From Paenibacillus sambharensis (GTDB lineage Bacteria > Bacillota > Bacilli > Paenibacillales > Paenibacillaceae), in assembly GCF_003233845.1 (NCBI RefSeq), contig NZ_QKRB01000046.1, forward strand, positions 124,001 to 188,000: a DNA stretch of 64,000 nt, given 5' to 3'. This document shows positions 8,418 through 17,301 of the stretch, one piece after another (positions within the stretch are counted from its first letter, which is position 1; each line of letters begins with the position of its first letter). The notes beneath the pieces were generated by a model. It was not told where the DNA came from. It saw nothing but the letters and a program-made list of their open reading frames with translations, and ran no database searches. The translations under genes were made by a program, and so were the position numbers.

Positions 8418-9626
8418 CTACTCTCTCACCCCTATAGCAATAAAATGGCTCGTATTGCCGGTTATCAGACCGCCTGCCCGGCCCAGCAGGCCGCATGGTT
8501 CGCCGTTAATGACGAACACACCTGTCAGCAGATGCAGATCCCCGGCCGCTGTAGCAACCCGCGCAAGCTCCGCCCGCTTCTGGTACACAAGCGGAAACAG
8601 GATGCTGGTATCATAGCCGTCCTCATCCCGCAGCTCCAGCCTGCCGTCCGCCCCGAACAGCTGAACCGATCCGCCCTCGCGTCCGAACATCGACTTCGAT
8701 ACGAAGCTGCCGCCGAAGACCGCCTTGTTATAGGTCGGCAGCATATACCGTGCTATCATATCCCGCTCGGAAGCCGTGAACAGGAGGCCAAGCTCATACA
8801 TGCCCCAGATAACGGCCATCAATCCCTTGGACTGCAGAATAATCGCATGAGGGTGATTGAACAGCTGGAGCTTCCCTGTCTCGATCGCGTAAGCCAGAGC
8901 ATCGCCGCCCTCGTCAACAGCCATCCATTCCTTCGGGTACAGAGCAAACAACCGCTCGATCGCCCGCCCTTCCGCATCCCGCAGCACACCCTCATCAACC
9001 CAGAGGTCCAGACAATCGACACAGCGCACATCCAGACCGCTGTGCTTTGCGAGCAGTTCAATTGTACCCGAATCCTCCACATGAGAACCGTATGCCACGC
9101 AGGCTGCTGCCTCCGGCTGTTCCACCGCCCAGGCTGCTGCAACAAGCTCCGCCATCCGCTCATTGGGAGAATCAAGCCCCAGCTGTCTGCACAGCCATGG
9201 CGTTGCCGCTGATGCCTCCGCATATCCTGTCGGAGTGTCTGCGTTAAGCTCAAGCAGCTTGATATCACCAGAATCCGACACGGCAAAATCAAATCTGGCG
9301 TAGCGGCTGATCATCCCTTCTTCCTCATTCACCGGAAGCTCATCAAGCAGATCCCAGAGCAGCTCGGGTATGCCAATCAGCTGGTAGAGGTCATGCCGCC
9401 GGATCACATAACGCGCTGCCTTATCAAATATCCGCCACAGCCCCGCCGAAGCTGTCATGAGATCATCGTATACATCCCTTCGCATCCCGGCGGCCTGGTC
9501 AATCCAGTAAGCCTCTTCTTCCAGGTCGGCCCAGCCGAAGCCCAGCTCACGAAGCTGCTGAACGCGCTGCTTCCGGTCAGATGACGGCTCGCCAAACACT
9601 TCAAACACCGGAGCAGTATCACTCAT
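8418..9626 (-). CDS. Glutathionylspermidine synthase-like ATP-grasp protein (YjfC family)
   Basis: A 402-residue ATP-grasp ligase of the glutathionylspermidine synthase C-terminal family. Visible marks are RFDFAVSDSGDIKLLELNAD and TPTGYAEAS (metal/ATP site), IGIPELLWDLL, the nucleotide-binding KSMFGREGGSVQL, and a C-terminal GLLGRAGGLITGNTSHFIAI. Family enzymes form an amide bond between a carboxylate and an amine at ATP cost. The actual substrates of the YjfC subgroup are not established. It overlaps the upstream Ser-rich protein gene by four bases and abuts the lipoprotein gene, so all four genes form one operon. Confidence 0.85.
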   Translation of the reverse strand: MSDTAPVFEVFGEPSSDRKQRVQQLRELGFGWADLEEEAYWIDQAAGMRRDVYDDLMTASAGLWRIFDKAARYVIRRHDLYQLIGIPELLWDLLDELPVNEEEGMISRYARFDFAVSDSGDIKLLELNADTPTGYAEASAATPWLCRQLGLDSPNERMAELVAAAWAVEQPEAAACVAYGSHVEDSGTIELLAKHSGLDVRCVDCLDLWVDEGVLRDAEGRAIERLFALYPKEWMAVDEGGDALAYAIETGKLQLFNHPHAIILQSKGLMAVIWGMYELGLLFTASERDMIARYMLPTYNKAVFGGSFVSKSMFGREGGSVQLFGADGRLELRDEDGYDTSILFPLVYQKRAELARVATAAGDLHLLTGVFVINGEPCGLLGRAGGLITGNTSHFIAIGVRE

Positions 9627-10279
9627 CCGCCAAACCCGCTTGACCGCGACGAGCTGGAGGAGCTTGACTTCGAGCTTGAAGAAGAGCCTGAAGAGCTCAT
9701 GCTGCTGGAGCTGCCGCCAATTCCTCCCGGCGAAGATGAGGTTGAACGGCGGGTAATCTTGCCCGCGCTGTTCGAGGTCTTGGGAGGAACAGCCGAGCCG
9801 GTCACCGGCTTATTCTGGAACGTGCCGCTCGTGTACATCTTGGGTTTGTATGGCGCGCCGCTGCCCGCACGGTACGATCGCTTGTCGTTATGCCAGGAGG
9901 TTGAGGAATATGCCGCGCCGCGGTTAAACAGCAGATGATACAGCATCAAATCGCCCCAGCCGAATCCCGAATGAATAATAGTCGTTCCGCCGCTGCCGCT
10001 TGCCCCCTGGCCGTCCTCTTCAATAATCTCGGTGCTTTCATTCGCTGGAAGAGGCAGGCTCCAATCGACCTGCGGATCATAGAACGCCTTGACTTCTTCT
10101 GTTGACCACTCCACAAGCTTTGGTGAATCCCCTTCGGCACTGGATGCCTGAACGGCGCCGCCTGGCACCAGCATCGTATTAGCGAGCAGCGCAATACCGA
10201 GCGAGGTCGATAAGACACGCAGCGGCTTGCCGTCTGCCGAGAACAGCGAAGCTGCCGGCCGTCTCGTTTCTTCTTTCAT
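9623..10279 (-). CDS. Ser-rich-tailed secreted or membrane-anchored protein (YjfM/YgiB-like position)
   Basis: A 218-residue protein with a hydrophobic segment (LSTSLGIALLANTMLVPGGA, about residues 23-42), a middle part with FGWGDLMLYHLLFNRG, and a tail from about residue 165 made mostly of Ser, ending SSSRSSGFGG. A Ser/Gly tail ending in FGG-like residues next to YjfC and DUF350 genes recalls E. coli YjfM/YgiB, but I cannot show homology. Start is ATG after GGAAGGGA. It is the first gene of the operon. Function unknown. Confidence 0.7.
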   Translation of the reverse strand: MKEETRRPAASLFSADGKPLRVLSTSLGIALLANTMLVPGGAVQASSAEGDSPKLVEWSTEEVKAFYDPQVDWSLPLPANESTEIIEEDGQGASGSGGTTIIHSGFGWGDLMLYHLLFNRGAAYSSTSWHNDKRSYRAGSGAPYKPKMYTSGTFQNKPVTGSAVPPKTSNSAGKITRRSTSSSPGGIGGSSSSMSSSGSSSSSKSSSSSSSRSSGFGG

Positions 10280-10336
10280 TCCTGCACTTCCCTTCCGCTG
10301 GATAATGACCGGTCTCCTTAGAACGACTTGGCCGTC

Positions 10337-10546
10337 CTAGCCCTGCATGGGAACAACCAGCAGCTCGAATGTTTCGCGGTCCACATTAAGCCGCCCTTCT
10401 ACCGTCTCGTATTCCCTGCCGCCGATTGTAATATAGTTCGCATGTTCAAGCGAGGCTATCATCAGCCCCGACCATCTCCGCTCATCAATGGTTACCAGTT
10501 CTCCGCCTGTCTTCTTCTCATACACGATCACCCGCATCGTATCCAT
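10337..10546 (-). CDS. Small hypothetical protein
   Basis: A 69-residue acidic protein beginning MDTMRVIVYEKK. I chose the ATG at 10546 because GGAAGGGG lies at the right spacing; a longer frame reaches 10630 without a ribosome site. No signal peptide or membrane segment. It precedes the YjfC-like operon by about 57 bases on the same strand and may be its first gene. I do not recognise a family. Confidence 0.6.
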   Translation of the reverse strand: MDTMRVIVYEKKTGGELVTIDERRWSGLMIASLEHANYITIGGREYETVEGRLNVDRETFELLVVPMQG

Positions 10547-10637
10547 TACTGACACACCCCTTCCGTAACTGTACTGTACAATAACTACGTTATACCTGCC
10601 AATATGTTTCAATTCACAGGGTGACGGCATAACAAGA

Positions 10638-10657
10638 GGGAGGCATCGCTGCCTCCC
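10638..10657 (-). terminator. Rho-independent terminator of the ZIP transporter gene
   Basis: Perfect 8-bp stem GGGAGGCA-tcgc-TGCCTCCC followed on the minus strand by TCTTGTT, 15 bases past the ZIP gene stop. Confidence 0.75.
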
Positions 10658-10672
10658 CCAAGCTTTGCTCCC

Positions 10673-11404
10673 TTACCCGAACCAGTGACTGATATACAGC
10701 ATGAGCAGCAGGCCGAACATGAACGAATAGGTTGCCTGACGCTCATAGCCATGACTGTGTGACTCGGGTACAAGCTCCTTATAAACGATGAACATCATCG
10801 CCCCTGCTGCAAAAGCGAGACCATACCCGATGAGAGAGACCACATAGCTGGCAGCAAAATATCCGATGCCTGCTGATATGACCTCCATAAATCCGGTTAA
10901 CGCGACAATCAGGAACAGCTTCCCCTTGCCAACATTGGAGTTCAGCAGGAAAACCGCCAGAATAAGACCCTCCGGCATATTCTGCGCCCCGATCGCTATG
11001 GCGACCATTGGCCCCAGACTTTCGTTGCTGCTGGCATAGCTGAAGCCGGTGCTCATGCCCTCAGGGATGTTATGTAAAATCAGTGCGATCATAACGAGCC
11101 AGGTTTTATAGTCAAACGGGCTGTCGCTCTTATCGTTCTCCACATCAATATGCGGAATATTCCTCTCTATAATATCCAGTACGACGATTCCGACCAGCAG
11201 GCCGACGGTCACGGCCAGCAGGCTCGATTCCTCCAGCGCCTGCGGCAGCAGACTGAACATCGAGGCTGATACCATGATTCCGGCCGTGAAGGCAATCAGA
11301 ACATCCTTCCAGTGCTCTGACAGCGACCGGACAAACAGCAAGGGCACTGCCCCAAGCACGGTTGCCATCGCTGAAATCAAACTTCCTATAAGTGCATTCT
11401 CCAT
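10673..11404 (-). CDS. ZIP-family divalent metal transporter
   Basis: A 243-residue membrane protein with about eight helices and both ZIP metal-site motifs: HNIPEG (helix 4) and QNMPEG (helix 5). The second has Gln where many ZupT proteins have His, which may alter metal preference. Family members import Zn2+, Fe2+ or other divalent metals without ATP. I chose the ATG at 11404 (MENALIGSL) because AGGGAGAT precedes it; a frame 13 codons longer lacks a ribosome site. A monocistronic unit with its own terminator. No Zur- or Fur-like box is visible upstream. Confidence 0.85.
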   Translation of the reverse strand: MENALIGSLISAMATVLGAVPLLFVRSLSEHWKDVLIAFTAGIMVSASMFSLLPQALEESSLLAVTVGLLVGIVVLDIIERNIPHIDVENDKSDSPFDYKTWLVMIALILHNIPEGMSTGFSYASSNESLGPMVAIAIGAQNMPEGLILAVFLLNSNVGKGKLFLIVALTGFMEVISAGIGYFAASYVVSLIGYGLAFAAGAMMFIVYKELVPESHSHGYERQATYSFMFGLLLMLYISHWFG

Positions 11405-11711
11405 ATGTATCTCCCTGTGCTGTAATAGGCCTTTAGATATCATTTACTAATTTTGATTACACACAACCCTATCATCCTCAAACTTTTTCACCAGGCTGTT
11501 CGTTATGTTAGCGTGCAGAGCCGGTGATCGGAATAAGCCAACTATAGGTATTCGGAATAGCGGTTACGAATTCCTTCCTCTTCTCTATACTTGTCCTGTT
11601 TTGACATAGGCTTGACCTCATTTTATGATAAGCAGGTTGGAACTATACCAAGGGACGGCCTATCCGTATACCGGAATCGGTGCTTTTCATCACGAAGAGG
11701 GGCAGATTTTG

Positions 11712-11740
11712 TTGCAGTATCCTGGCAGTGATGATACAAT
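11712..11740 (+). promoter_or_regulatory. Candidate promoter of uppP
   Basis: TTGCAG (11712-11717), 17-bp spacer, TACAAT (11735-11740), about 75 bases before the uppP start. The rest of 11405-11800 shows no supportable gene. Confidence 0.5.
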
Positions 11741-11813
11741 TTGACGCGCAACCGATACACACCGTCACCGACTGCTTAACAGCAGCATGTCATTCTAGGA
11801 GGATACGACACTC

Positions 11814-12629
11814 ATGGATCTATGGTTATGGCTAAAGTACACAATGCTAGGTTTGTTTCAAGGCTTTACGGAGCCCATCCCTGTCTCATCGAGCGGACAT
11901 CTGGTCATCGCACAAAATCTGTTTGGGCTTAAGATTGAGGGTCTGAGCTTCGAGGTACTGGTTAACTTCGCCTCCCTGCTTGCCGTTCTGCTGGTTTACC
12001 GGGAGGACCTCATCCGTCTATCGCGAGGCGGTCTGCTCTATATAAGACACCGGGATCCCGAGCACAGATCCGACTTCCGTTTCATCGTCTTCATTATCAT
12101 TGCCACCATTCCCGCAGGTGTGGCAGGCGTACTATTCAATGATTTTATCGCGGACCGGCTGAAAGGGCTGACTGTCGTCGGTGCCACGCTGCTCGTTACG
12201 GCTCTGGCCCTGTGGCTGATTCGCAACATGCGCGGTCATAAGGGCGAAAGCGAGATTACGATCAAGGATGCGATTATTATTGGTCTGGGACAAGCCGTCG
12301 CGCTTATTCCCGGGATCAGCCGCTCGGGCGCCACGATCGTAGCTGCCATGGGCATAGGCTTGAAGCAGGCGACAGCGCTCCGCTTCTCCTTCCTGATGTT
12401 TATTCCGATCAGCCTGGGCGGTATGGTACTCGAATTCGAGGAGCTGGCCAATGATCCGCATCTCGATACCCTGCTGATTCCTTACATTCTGGCATTCATC
12501 GGCTCACTTGTCGCATCGTATTACTCCTTACGCTGGTTCATGAACATCATGGCACGCGGCAATTTGAAAATCTTCTCGTGGTACTGTGTTATCGCGGGTA
12601 CCGCCGTTCTCATCTATTCACTTACATAA
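11814..12629 (+). CDS. uppP: Undecaprenyl-diphosphatase UppP (BacA)
   Basis: A 271-residue polytopic membrane enzyme that dephosphorylates undecaprenyl diphosphate to recycle the lipid carrier for cell-wall synthesis; extra copies give bacitracin resistance. Both catalytic motifs are present: [19 protein letters not shown] near residue 18 and [12 protein letters not shown] near residue 165. Length is normal. The ATG follows TAGGAGG. It stands alone between a candidate promoter and a bidirectional terminator. Confidence 0.93.
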   Translation: MDLWLWLKYTMLGLFQGFTEPIPVSSSGHLVIAQNLFGLKIEGLSFEVLVNFASLLAVLLVYREDLIRLSRGGLLYIRHRDPEHRSDFRFIVFIIIATIPAGVAGVLFNDFIADRLKGLTVVGATLLVTALALWLIRNMRGHKGESEITIKDAIIIGLGQAVALIPGISRSGATIVAAMGIGLKQATALRFSFLMFIPISLGGMVLEFEELANDPHLDTLLIPYILAFIGSLVASYYSLRWFMNIMARGNLKIFSWYCVIAGTAVLIYSLT

Positions 12630-12642
12630 CAGACTGTTCTGA

Positions 12643-12684
12643 ACAGAAAACCGCCATCCCGACACCGGGCAGGCGGTTTTCTGT
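12643..12684. terminator. Bidirectional rho-independent terminator
   Basis: Perfect 13-bp stem ACAGAAAACCGCC / GGCGGTTTTCTGT with a 16-base loop between converging genes. Confidence 0.85.
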
Positions 12685-12699
12685 CTTATTCCAGCTGCG

Positions 12700-13806
12700 T
12701 CAGCTGTTGTTTATCTTCATTTTCATCTCAATTCCGGTTACCGGGCCGTCATCCGTCTGCTCAATCTTCAGCAGCTCACCAGAGAAATTCTCCCCGCTGC
12801 TTCCGTAAGCTTTAATCACCGAGCGGGCCGTCTGGTCATCCGGCTTCACGCTGAGCAGCAGATAGAACATCTCCGCCTTCTTCGGCTTACCGATCTGCAG
12901 TTCAAACGAGCCGTCCGGCTGTACGTTAGCTGTGTCATTGTAACCGTAATGGATATGATCCGGAATATCCACACCAGCTCTCACTACAGTGCCTTCAAGC
13001 AAATTGCTCGCGGCCTTTATGATGTACTTGCCATCTTCCTGCCTTACTTCCGGCTTAATCCAAACATTCGGATCGCCGTAATCCACCGGAATATCCCTGC
13101 TCGGCTCCACCGTCTTCCATGTAGTCGAAGCTGGAGCGTCGGAATCAATATGGATGAGTGCCACGGCCCGCTTGCTCACTGTTACATCATCTTCTGTCTT
13201 ATGTATATACGGGCCCGTAAGTTTATCGCCATTCGGACCATACTGGTCATGTACAGCAGACTGTCCGGATGGGTCAAATTCAATCGCCAGCTCCAGCACA
13301 GTGCTGTCCTTCAATCTCGGACGCTCCATCTCCATCTGGAAGCTGCCGTCCGCCTCGACCTCTGCCCGGTCGTTATAGCCCCACATATTATATCCTTTAG
13401 CCGTGATATTCGCATACAGCTCAGCACCCGGCACAACGTTCGTTATCCCCTGTACGACCACCTTGTCCTCTTCTGCGGTTGCGGTCGCTTGAATCCATGC
13501 CTCTGGACTGCCCTGGTCTTCGGGTGCATTTTCTGCAGAAGCGTTTGTTATGATTTCCATATCGACAGATGATGACCCGTTATCCTTCTCTTGTACCTCC
13601 ACCGCTTCTCCTCCGGCCCCAGTTGCGCTGGCGCTCCCTGCTTCTGCATTACCACGGCTCTCTGTCCCGGGGACGTTCGTCTTACCGGTGTTCGCCGCAT
13701 CACCGCAGCCCGACAGCACGATCATGATTGCCGTTAACCCGGCTGCTGCCCGCAGCCTAAGTTTATGACCGGGGCGAAAACACGCTTGCTTCACTGCATT
13801 GTCCAT
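12700..13806 (-). CDS. Lipoprotein with two tandem beta-rich repeats
   Basis: A 368-residue protein with hydrophobic segment and lipobox IVLSGC, followed by a Ser/Gly/Ala/Glu-rich linker. Two homologous modules of about 100 residues then follow. Each starts with PEAWIQ.. or PNVWIKPE.., contains a WGYNDRAEVEADGSFQMEME / YGYNDTANVQPDGSFELQIG core, and ends in EFDPSGQ / VKPDDQ. The pattern suggests two Ig-like extracellular domains. No enzyme motif is seen and function is unknown. I chose the ATG at 13806 because GGAGAAGATGAGGA precedes it; the frame is open 25 codons further up. Confidence 0.75.
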   Translation of the reverse strand: MDNAVKQACFRPGHKLRLRAAAGLTAIMIVLSGCGDAANTGKTNVPGTESRGNAEAGSASATGAGGEAVEVQEKDNGSSSVDMEIITNASAENAPEDQGSPEAWIQATATAEEDKVVVQGITNVVPGAELYANITAKGYNMWGYNDRAEVEADGSFQMEMERPRLKDSTVLELAIEFDPSGQSAVHDQYGPNGDKLTGPYIHKTEDDVTVSKRAVALIHIDSDAPASTTWKTVEPSRDIPVDYGDPNVWIKPEVRQEDGKYIIKAASNLLEGTVVRAGVDIPDHIHYGYNDTANVQPDGSFELQIGKPKKAEMFYLLLSVKPDDQTARSVIKAYGSSGENFSGELLKIEQTDDGPVTGIEMKMKINNS

Positions 13807-13989
13807 TCTGTCCTCATCTTCTCCCTCTGCTGTTCCAGCTACATATTCAAGAGAACAGTTTACCTCAAACCTGGGACTCATTCACTAGTCTGTTAGAAGC
13901 ATTTTACAGCAAATAAGACAAGGATCACTGAAGCGTCCTTGCCTTGATTATATTATGCCGTATGTGATAGTCCGGTTTTTGACCTTGAA

Positions 13990-14331
13990 TTATTGCATTT
14001 GCATAGCCATTTTACGGCAAGTCTCGGCACACGAGAAACAAACCTCTGCACAACGCTGGCAGTGGTCAGCTTTGTGCTTCTGGCATTCTTTGCCGCATGC
14101 TTCACAGATCGTCGCACACAGCTCGCAGATCTGCTTCGAGAATGGGCTGTGGCGGGTCATGGCGCTGGCTGCAAAGGCACAGATATCTGCACACTCTCTG
14201 TCCAGACGGATACATTCGCGCATCATATCGATGTTGTCTTCCTTCAGACAGGCATCATAGCAGGTGTTGCAGGCCTCCATACACTTCAAGCATTCATCAA
14301 TACACTGTTGAATGATTTGTGATTGATCCAT
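13990..14331 (-). CDS. Four-helix-bundle Cys-rich copper-binding protein
   Basis: A 113-residue protein with repeated paired cysteines along amphipathic helices: CIDECLKCMEACNTCYDAC, CELCATICEACGKEC, CQRCAEVCFSCAETC. This spacing is typical of the DUF326/Csp-like family, which packs many Cu(I) ions into a four-helix bundle. No signal peptide, so cytoplasmic storage is expected. The ATG at 14331 follows GGAGGAGG at good spacing. Monocistronic. The copper genes at 54-56 kb are not adjacent. Metal identity is inferred from the family. Confidence 0.85.
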   Translation of the reverse strand: MDQSQIIQQCIDECLKCMEACNTCYDACLKEDNIDMMRECIRLDRECADICAFAASAMTRHSPFSKQICELCATICEACGKECQKHKADHCQRCAEVCFSCAETCRKMAMQMQ

Positions 14332-14411
14332 TGTAACCACCTCCTCCAGTTATCATAACCTGGAGGAATTGTTCTGAATCATACAAGCCCAGGTACCCAG
14401 AGGCTGGACAG

Positions 14412-14927
14412 TTAGCTGTAGGGAACCTTAACAGTCTGCTGTCTGGACTGGAATTCATTCTTCAGCATGTCATGAATCAGCAGCGCAGAAGCCCTGTCGA
14501 AGGAAGGGATCGTGATGACTAGATCGCCATTGTAGGCACCGCTTTCTTCAATAGCGGAATACAACGGGCCTTTTCCTATCAGAATGCTCAACTGCTTCAA
14601 GCCGCTGCTGAAATACACCGTGCCGCTACGGATTTTGCCGCCTTCATAGCTGCATACCAGCCCCGAGTACGGTGACAGCGAACAGTCAGTAAACGTAACG
14701 CGGTTGACCGACATGGAGCCGGTAAAAGAATCATTCTCCGCTTCATAGCTGCCCTTTAGCGCAATCGTAACCTCTCGGCTGTAAAAGCTGTTGCCAGGCA
14801 TATAGGCATAGCCCTTGTAGCTGATATCTATGGGATCTTCCCCAGAACGCGTATTAAAGGAATAGGCCGCTGCTACGATTAACATAATTAGAAGAATAAC
14901 AATCATTAAGGTAACTATTTTTCTCAC
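14412..14927 (-). CDS. Membrane-anchored hypothetical protein
   Basis: A 171-residue protein with one N-terminal membrane helix (about residues 4-23) and a beta-rich extracellular part containing GSMSVNRVTFTDCSLSPY. No lipobox. I do not recognise a family. Upstream (14928-15240) I see no gene, only possible promoter sequence. Confidence 0.65.
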   Translation of the reverse strand: MRKIVTLMIVILLIMLIVAAAYSFNTRSGEDPIDISYKGYAYMPGNSFYSREVTIALKGSYEAENDSFTGSMSVNRVTFTDCSLSPYSGLVCSYEGGKIRSGTVYFSSGLKQLSILIGKGPLYSAIEESGAYNGDLVITIPSFDRASALLIHDMLKNEFQSRQQTVKVPYS

Positions 14928-15240
14928 AAGCCCACTCCCCAGTCAACAACCACAACCATTATTCCATATACGGGCCTAATCTATCAACACAAGTGCTCTG
15001 CCCAGCCTGTATCACTTAATGAAAGTTAGACAGAAGAACATCAATTATAGTCCCATATTATACCATAATTTCCACGGTAATCACACCCAGCTGGAGATCA
15101 CCTTGATAGCTAAATAACACTCTCCCAAACGACCCACCGCTTACATGCTAAGCCAATGCTTCCACCCGCTGAATAATCATGACTTCCCTAGGGCACAATT
15201 GCTGTAACAAGAGTCCAGATTAGAGAGGATGGTGCAACAG

Positions 15241-15441
15241 ATGCCGGCACACAATAATGGACATCAGAACCTCCACCAGGATGCTGCCGTAGACGGAGAT
15301 ACGCCGTCCACATCTGCCAAGGAATCGAATGAGAACGATATTCACATGAAAGGTGAGCATGCGGCATTCCAATCCAAGAGCGAGACGGCTTCCCAGAAGC
15401 TTCGCTACGATAACGCTGATGAAGTTTATCCTGAGAGCTAG
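15241..15441 (+). CDS. Small hydrophilic protein
   Basis: A 66-residue, very polar protein (MPAHNNGHQNLHQDAAVDGD...) rich in Asn, Asp, His, Glu and Lys, with no hydrophobic segment. AGAGAGG lies 12 bases before the ATG at 15241; another in-frame ATG at 15229 is too close to it. Codon choice looks like the neighbours and a strong hairpin follows the stop. It resembles small spore or stress proteins in composition only. Existence is probable, function unknown. Confidence 0.5.
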   Translation: MPAHNNGHQNLHQDAAVDGDTPSTSAKESNENDIHMKGEHAAFQSKSETASQKLRYDNADEVYPES

Positions 15442-15483
15442 TATGACGAGAAGCCTCTGAATACTGTCTGTATATACACAACA

Positions 15484-15524
15484 AAGGGTAGGATGCTGCA
15501 GATGATCTGCAGTATCCTACCCTT
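15484..15524. terminator. Bidirectional terminator with extended stem
   Basis: AAGGGTAGGAT pairs with ATCCTACCCTT, and an inner CTGCAGAT / ATCTGCAG dyad extends the stem. It separates the small plus-strand gene from the converging cysI. Confidence 0.8.
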
Positions 15525-15549
15525 ATTCTTATATAAGCAACAACCCGGT

Positions 15550-17274
15550 TTAAGCGTGGAACTCCTGTCCGCAGCGAACTTCCTTCACATAGCCCGCACG
15601 GATGGTAAAGTCGCCGAAATGCTCGCCTTCATGGCGCTCCTTCGCGTAGCGGCTGATAATCGGCTTCAGTGAATCCAGAATCTCGGCTTCACCGATATTC
15701 TCCTTGTACAGCTTGTTCAGGCGCTGTCCCGCAAATCCGCCGCCCAGGTACATGTTGTACTTGCCGGGAGCCTTGCCGATAAAGGCGATTTCAGCCAGCA
15801 TTGGCCGGGCGCAGCCGTTCGGACAGCCTGTCATACGAATGACGATGTCATCATCGCGCAGACCCGCTTCCTCCAGCATCGGCTCGATCTTGTCGAGCAG
15901 AGAAGGCAGATAGCGCTCCGATTCAGCCATCGCCAGACCGCAGGTCGGCAGCGATACGCAAGCCATTGAATTACGCTTAAGGGCCGAATAATGAGCTCCG
16001 TCTGTAAGGCCATACTCGCTGATCAGCGTTTCGATCTTCTTCTTCTTCTGCGTGCTGACATTGGCGATAATCAGGTTCTGGTTCGCTGTCAGGCGGAAGT
16101 CGCCACCGTGAATCTTCGCAATTTCGCGAAGGCCTGTCATCAGCAGGTAGCCATCCTCGTCCTTAACGCGGCCGTTCTGGATGAAGAGGTTGTAATGCCA
16201 TTTGCCATTGCTGCCCTTAACCCAGCCGTAACGGTCGCCGTTGGAATCGAAGTGGAACGGGCGCGCATCCTGCAGCTGCCAGCCAAGACGCTCCGTCAGC
16301 TCGCCGATGAACCAGTCGATACCCCGGTCGTCAATCGTATATTTGAACCGCGCATGCTTACGCACGGCACGGTCGCCGTAGTCGCGCTGAATCATAACCG
16401 TCTTCTCGGCTACCTCAATGACCTGCTCCGGAGTACAGAAGCCGATCACCTGTGCAACCTGCGGGTAGGTCTTCGGATCGCCATGGCTCATACCCATGCC
16501 GCCGCCTACCGATACGTTGAAGCCCTTCAGCTTGCCGTCTTCCACGATCGCGATAAAGCCAAGATCCTGCGAGAATACATCCACGTCGTTGGATGGCGGA
16601 ACCGCAATCGCGATCTTGAACTTACGCGGCAGATAGACCGGTCCGTAGATCGGCTCCTGCTCGCCTTCAAGCTCACGGGAGTCGATTACCTTCTCCCCGT
16701 CCAGCCAAATCTCGTGATAAGCTCTTGTTCTTGGGTCCAGATGATCACTGATCTTGCGGGACCACTCATAGACCTCGCCATGCACATCAGACTGATACGG
16801 ATTCGGATTGCACATGACGTTACGGTTAACGTCACCGCAGGCCGCCAGCGTGCTCAGCATCGACTCGTTCACTTCACGAATCGTGTTCTTCATGTTCCAC
16901 TTGAGGACACCATGCAGCTGGAAAGACTGGCGTGTCGTCAAACGGATCGTGCCATTCGCATATTTCTGTGCGACACGGTCCATCATCAGCCACTGCTCAG
17001 GCGTTACTACGCCGCCCGCTGCACGGACACGCAGCATGAATTGGTAAGCAGGCTCAAGCTTCTGCTTGTTCCGTTCATTGCGCAGATCGCGGTCATCCTG
17101 CATGTAGCTGCCGTGAAATTTCATCAGGCGGTTATCGTCCTCAGGGATCGATCCCGTAATCCGGTCTTCCAATGTATCGGTAAGGCTTCCTCTTAAATAG
17201 TTACTCCTGCGCTTGATCGCCTCAACATCACTGTGCGGACGATCGTGCGGAGGATAATGCTTCTCCTGTGACAT
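15550..17274 (-). CDS. cysI: Assimilatory sulfite reductase (NADPH), hemoprotein beta subunit
   Basis: A 574-residue siroheme/[4Fe-4S] enzyme reducing sulfite to sulfide with six electrons from CysJ. Both cluster motifs are intact: CVSLPTC (C-x5-C) near residue 440 and TGCPNGC (C-x3-C) near residue 483. The two nitrite/sulfite reductase ferredoxin-like halves are visible ([27 protein letters not shown]). Length is normal. Start ATG at 17274 with GGAAGGAGAGATAAG upstream. Only 27 bases separate it from cysJ, so the two form an operon. Confidence 0.95.
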   Translation of the reverse strand: MSQEKHYPPHDRPHSDVEAIKRRSNYLRGSLTDTLEDRITGSIPEDDNRLMKFHGSYMQDDRDLRNERNKQKLEPAYQFMLRVRAAGGVVTPEQWLMMDRVAQKYANGTIRLTTRQSFQLHGVLKWNMKNTIREVNESMLSTLAACGDVNRNVMCNPNPYQSDVHGEVYEWSRKISDHLDPRTRAYHEIWLDGEKVIDSRELEGEQEPIYGPVYLPRKFKIAIAVPPSNDVDVFSQDLGFIAIVEDGKLKGFNVSVGGGMGMSHGDPKTYPQVAQVIGFCTPEQVIEVAEKTVMIQRDYGDRAVRKHARFKYTIDDRGIDWFIGELTERLGWQLQDARPFHFDSNGDRYGWVKGSNGKWHYNLFIQNGRVKDEDGYLLMTGLREIAKIHGGDFRLTANQNLIIANVSTQKKKKIETLISEYGLTDGAHYSALKRNSMACVSLPTCGLAMAESERYLPSLLDKIEPMLEEAGLRDDDIVIRMTGCPNGCARPMLAEIAFIGKAPGKYNMYLGGGFAGQRLNKLYKENIGEAEILDSLKPIISRYAKERHEGEHFGDFTIRAGYVKEVRCGQEFHA

Positions 17275-17301
17275 GCTTATCTCTCCTTCCGGGGCTCCGA
17301 C

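Noticed and set aside
11405-11813. Zur or Fur box upstream of the ZIP transporter
   Set aside because: No GTAAT-N-ATTAC or GATAAT-type dyad found in this gap.
15188-15484. A 98-codon minus-strand frame
   Set aside because: No ribosome site and an implausible Arg/Ser/Cys-rich product; the plus-strand small gene in the same place looks better.
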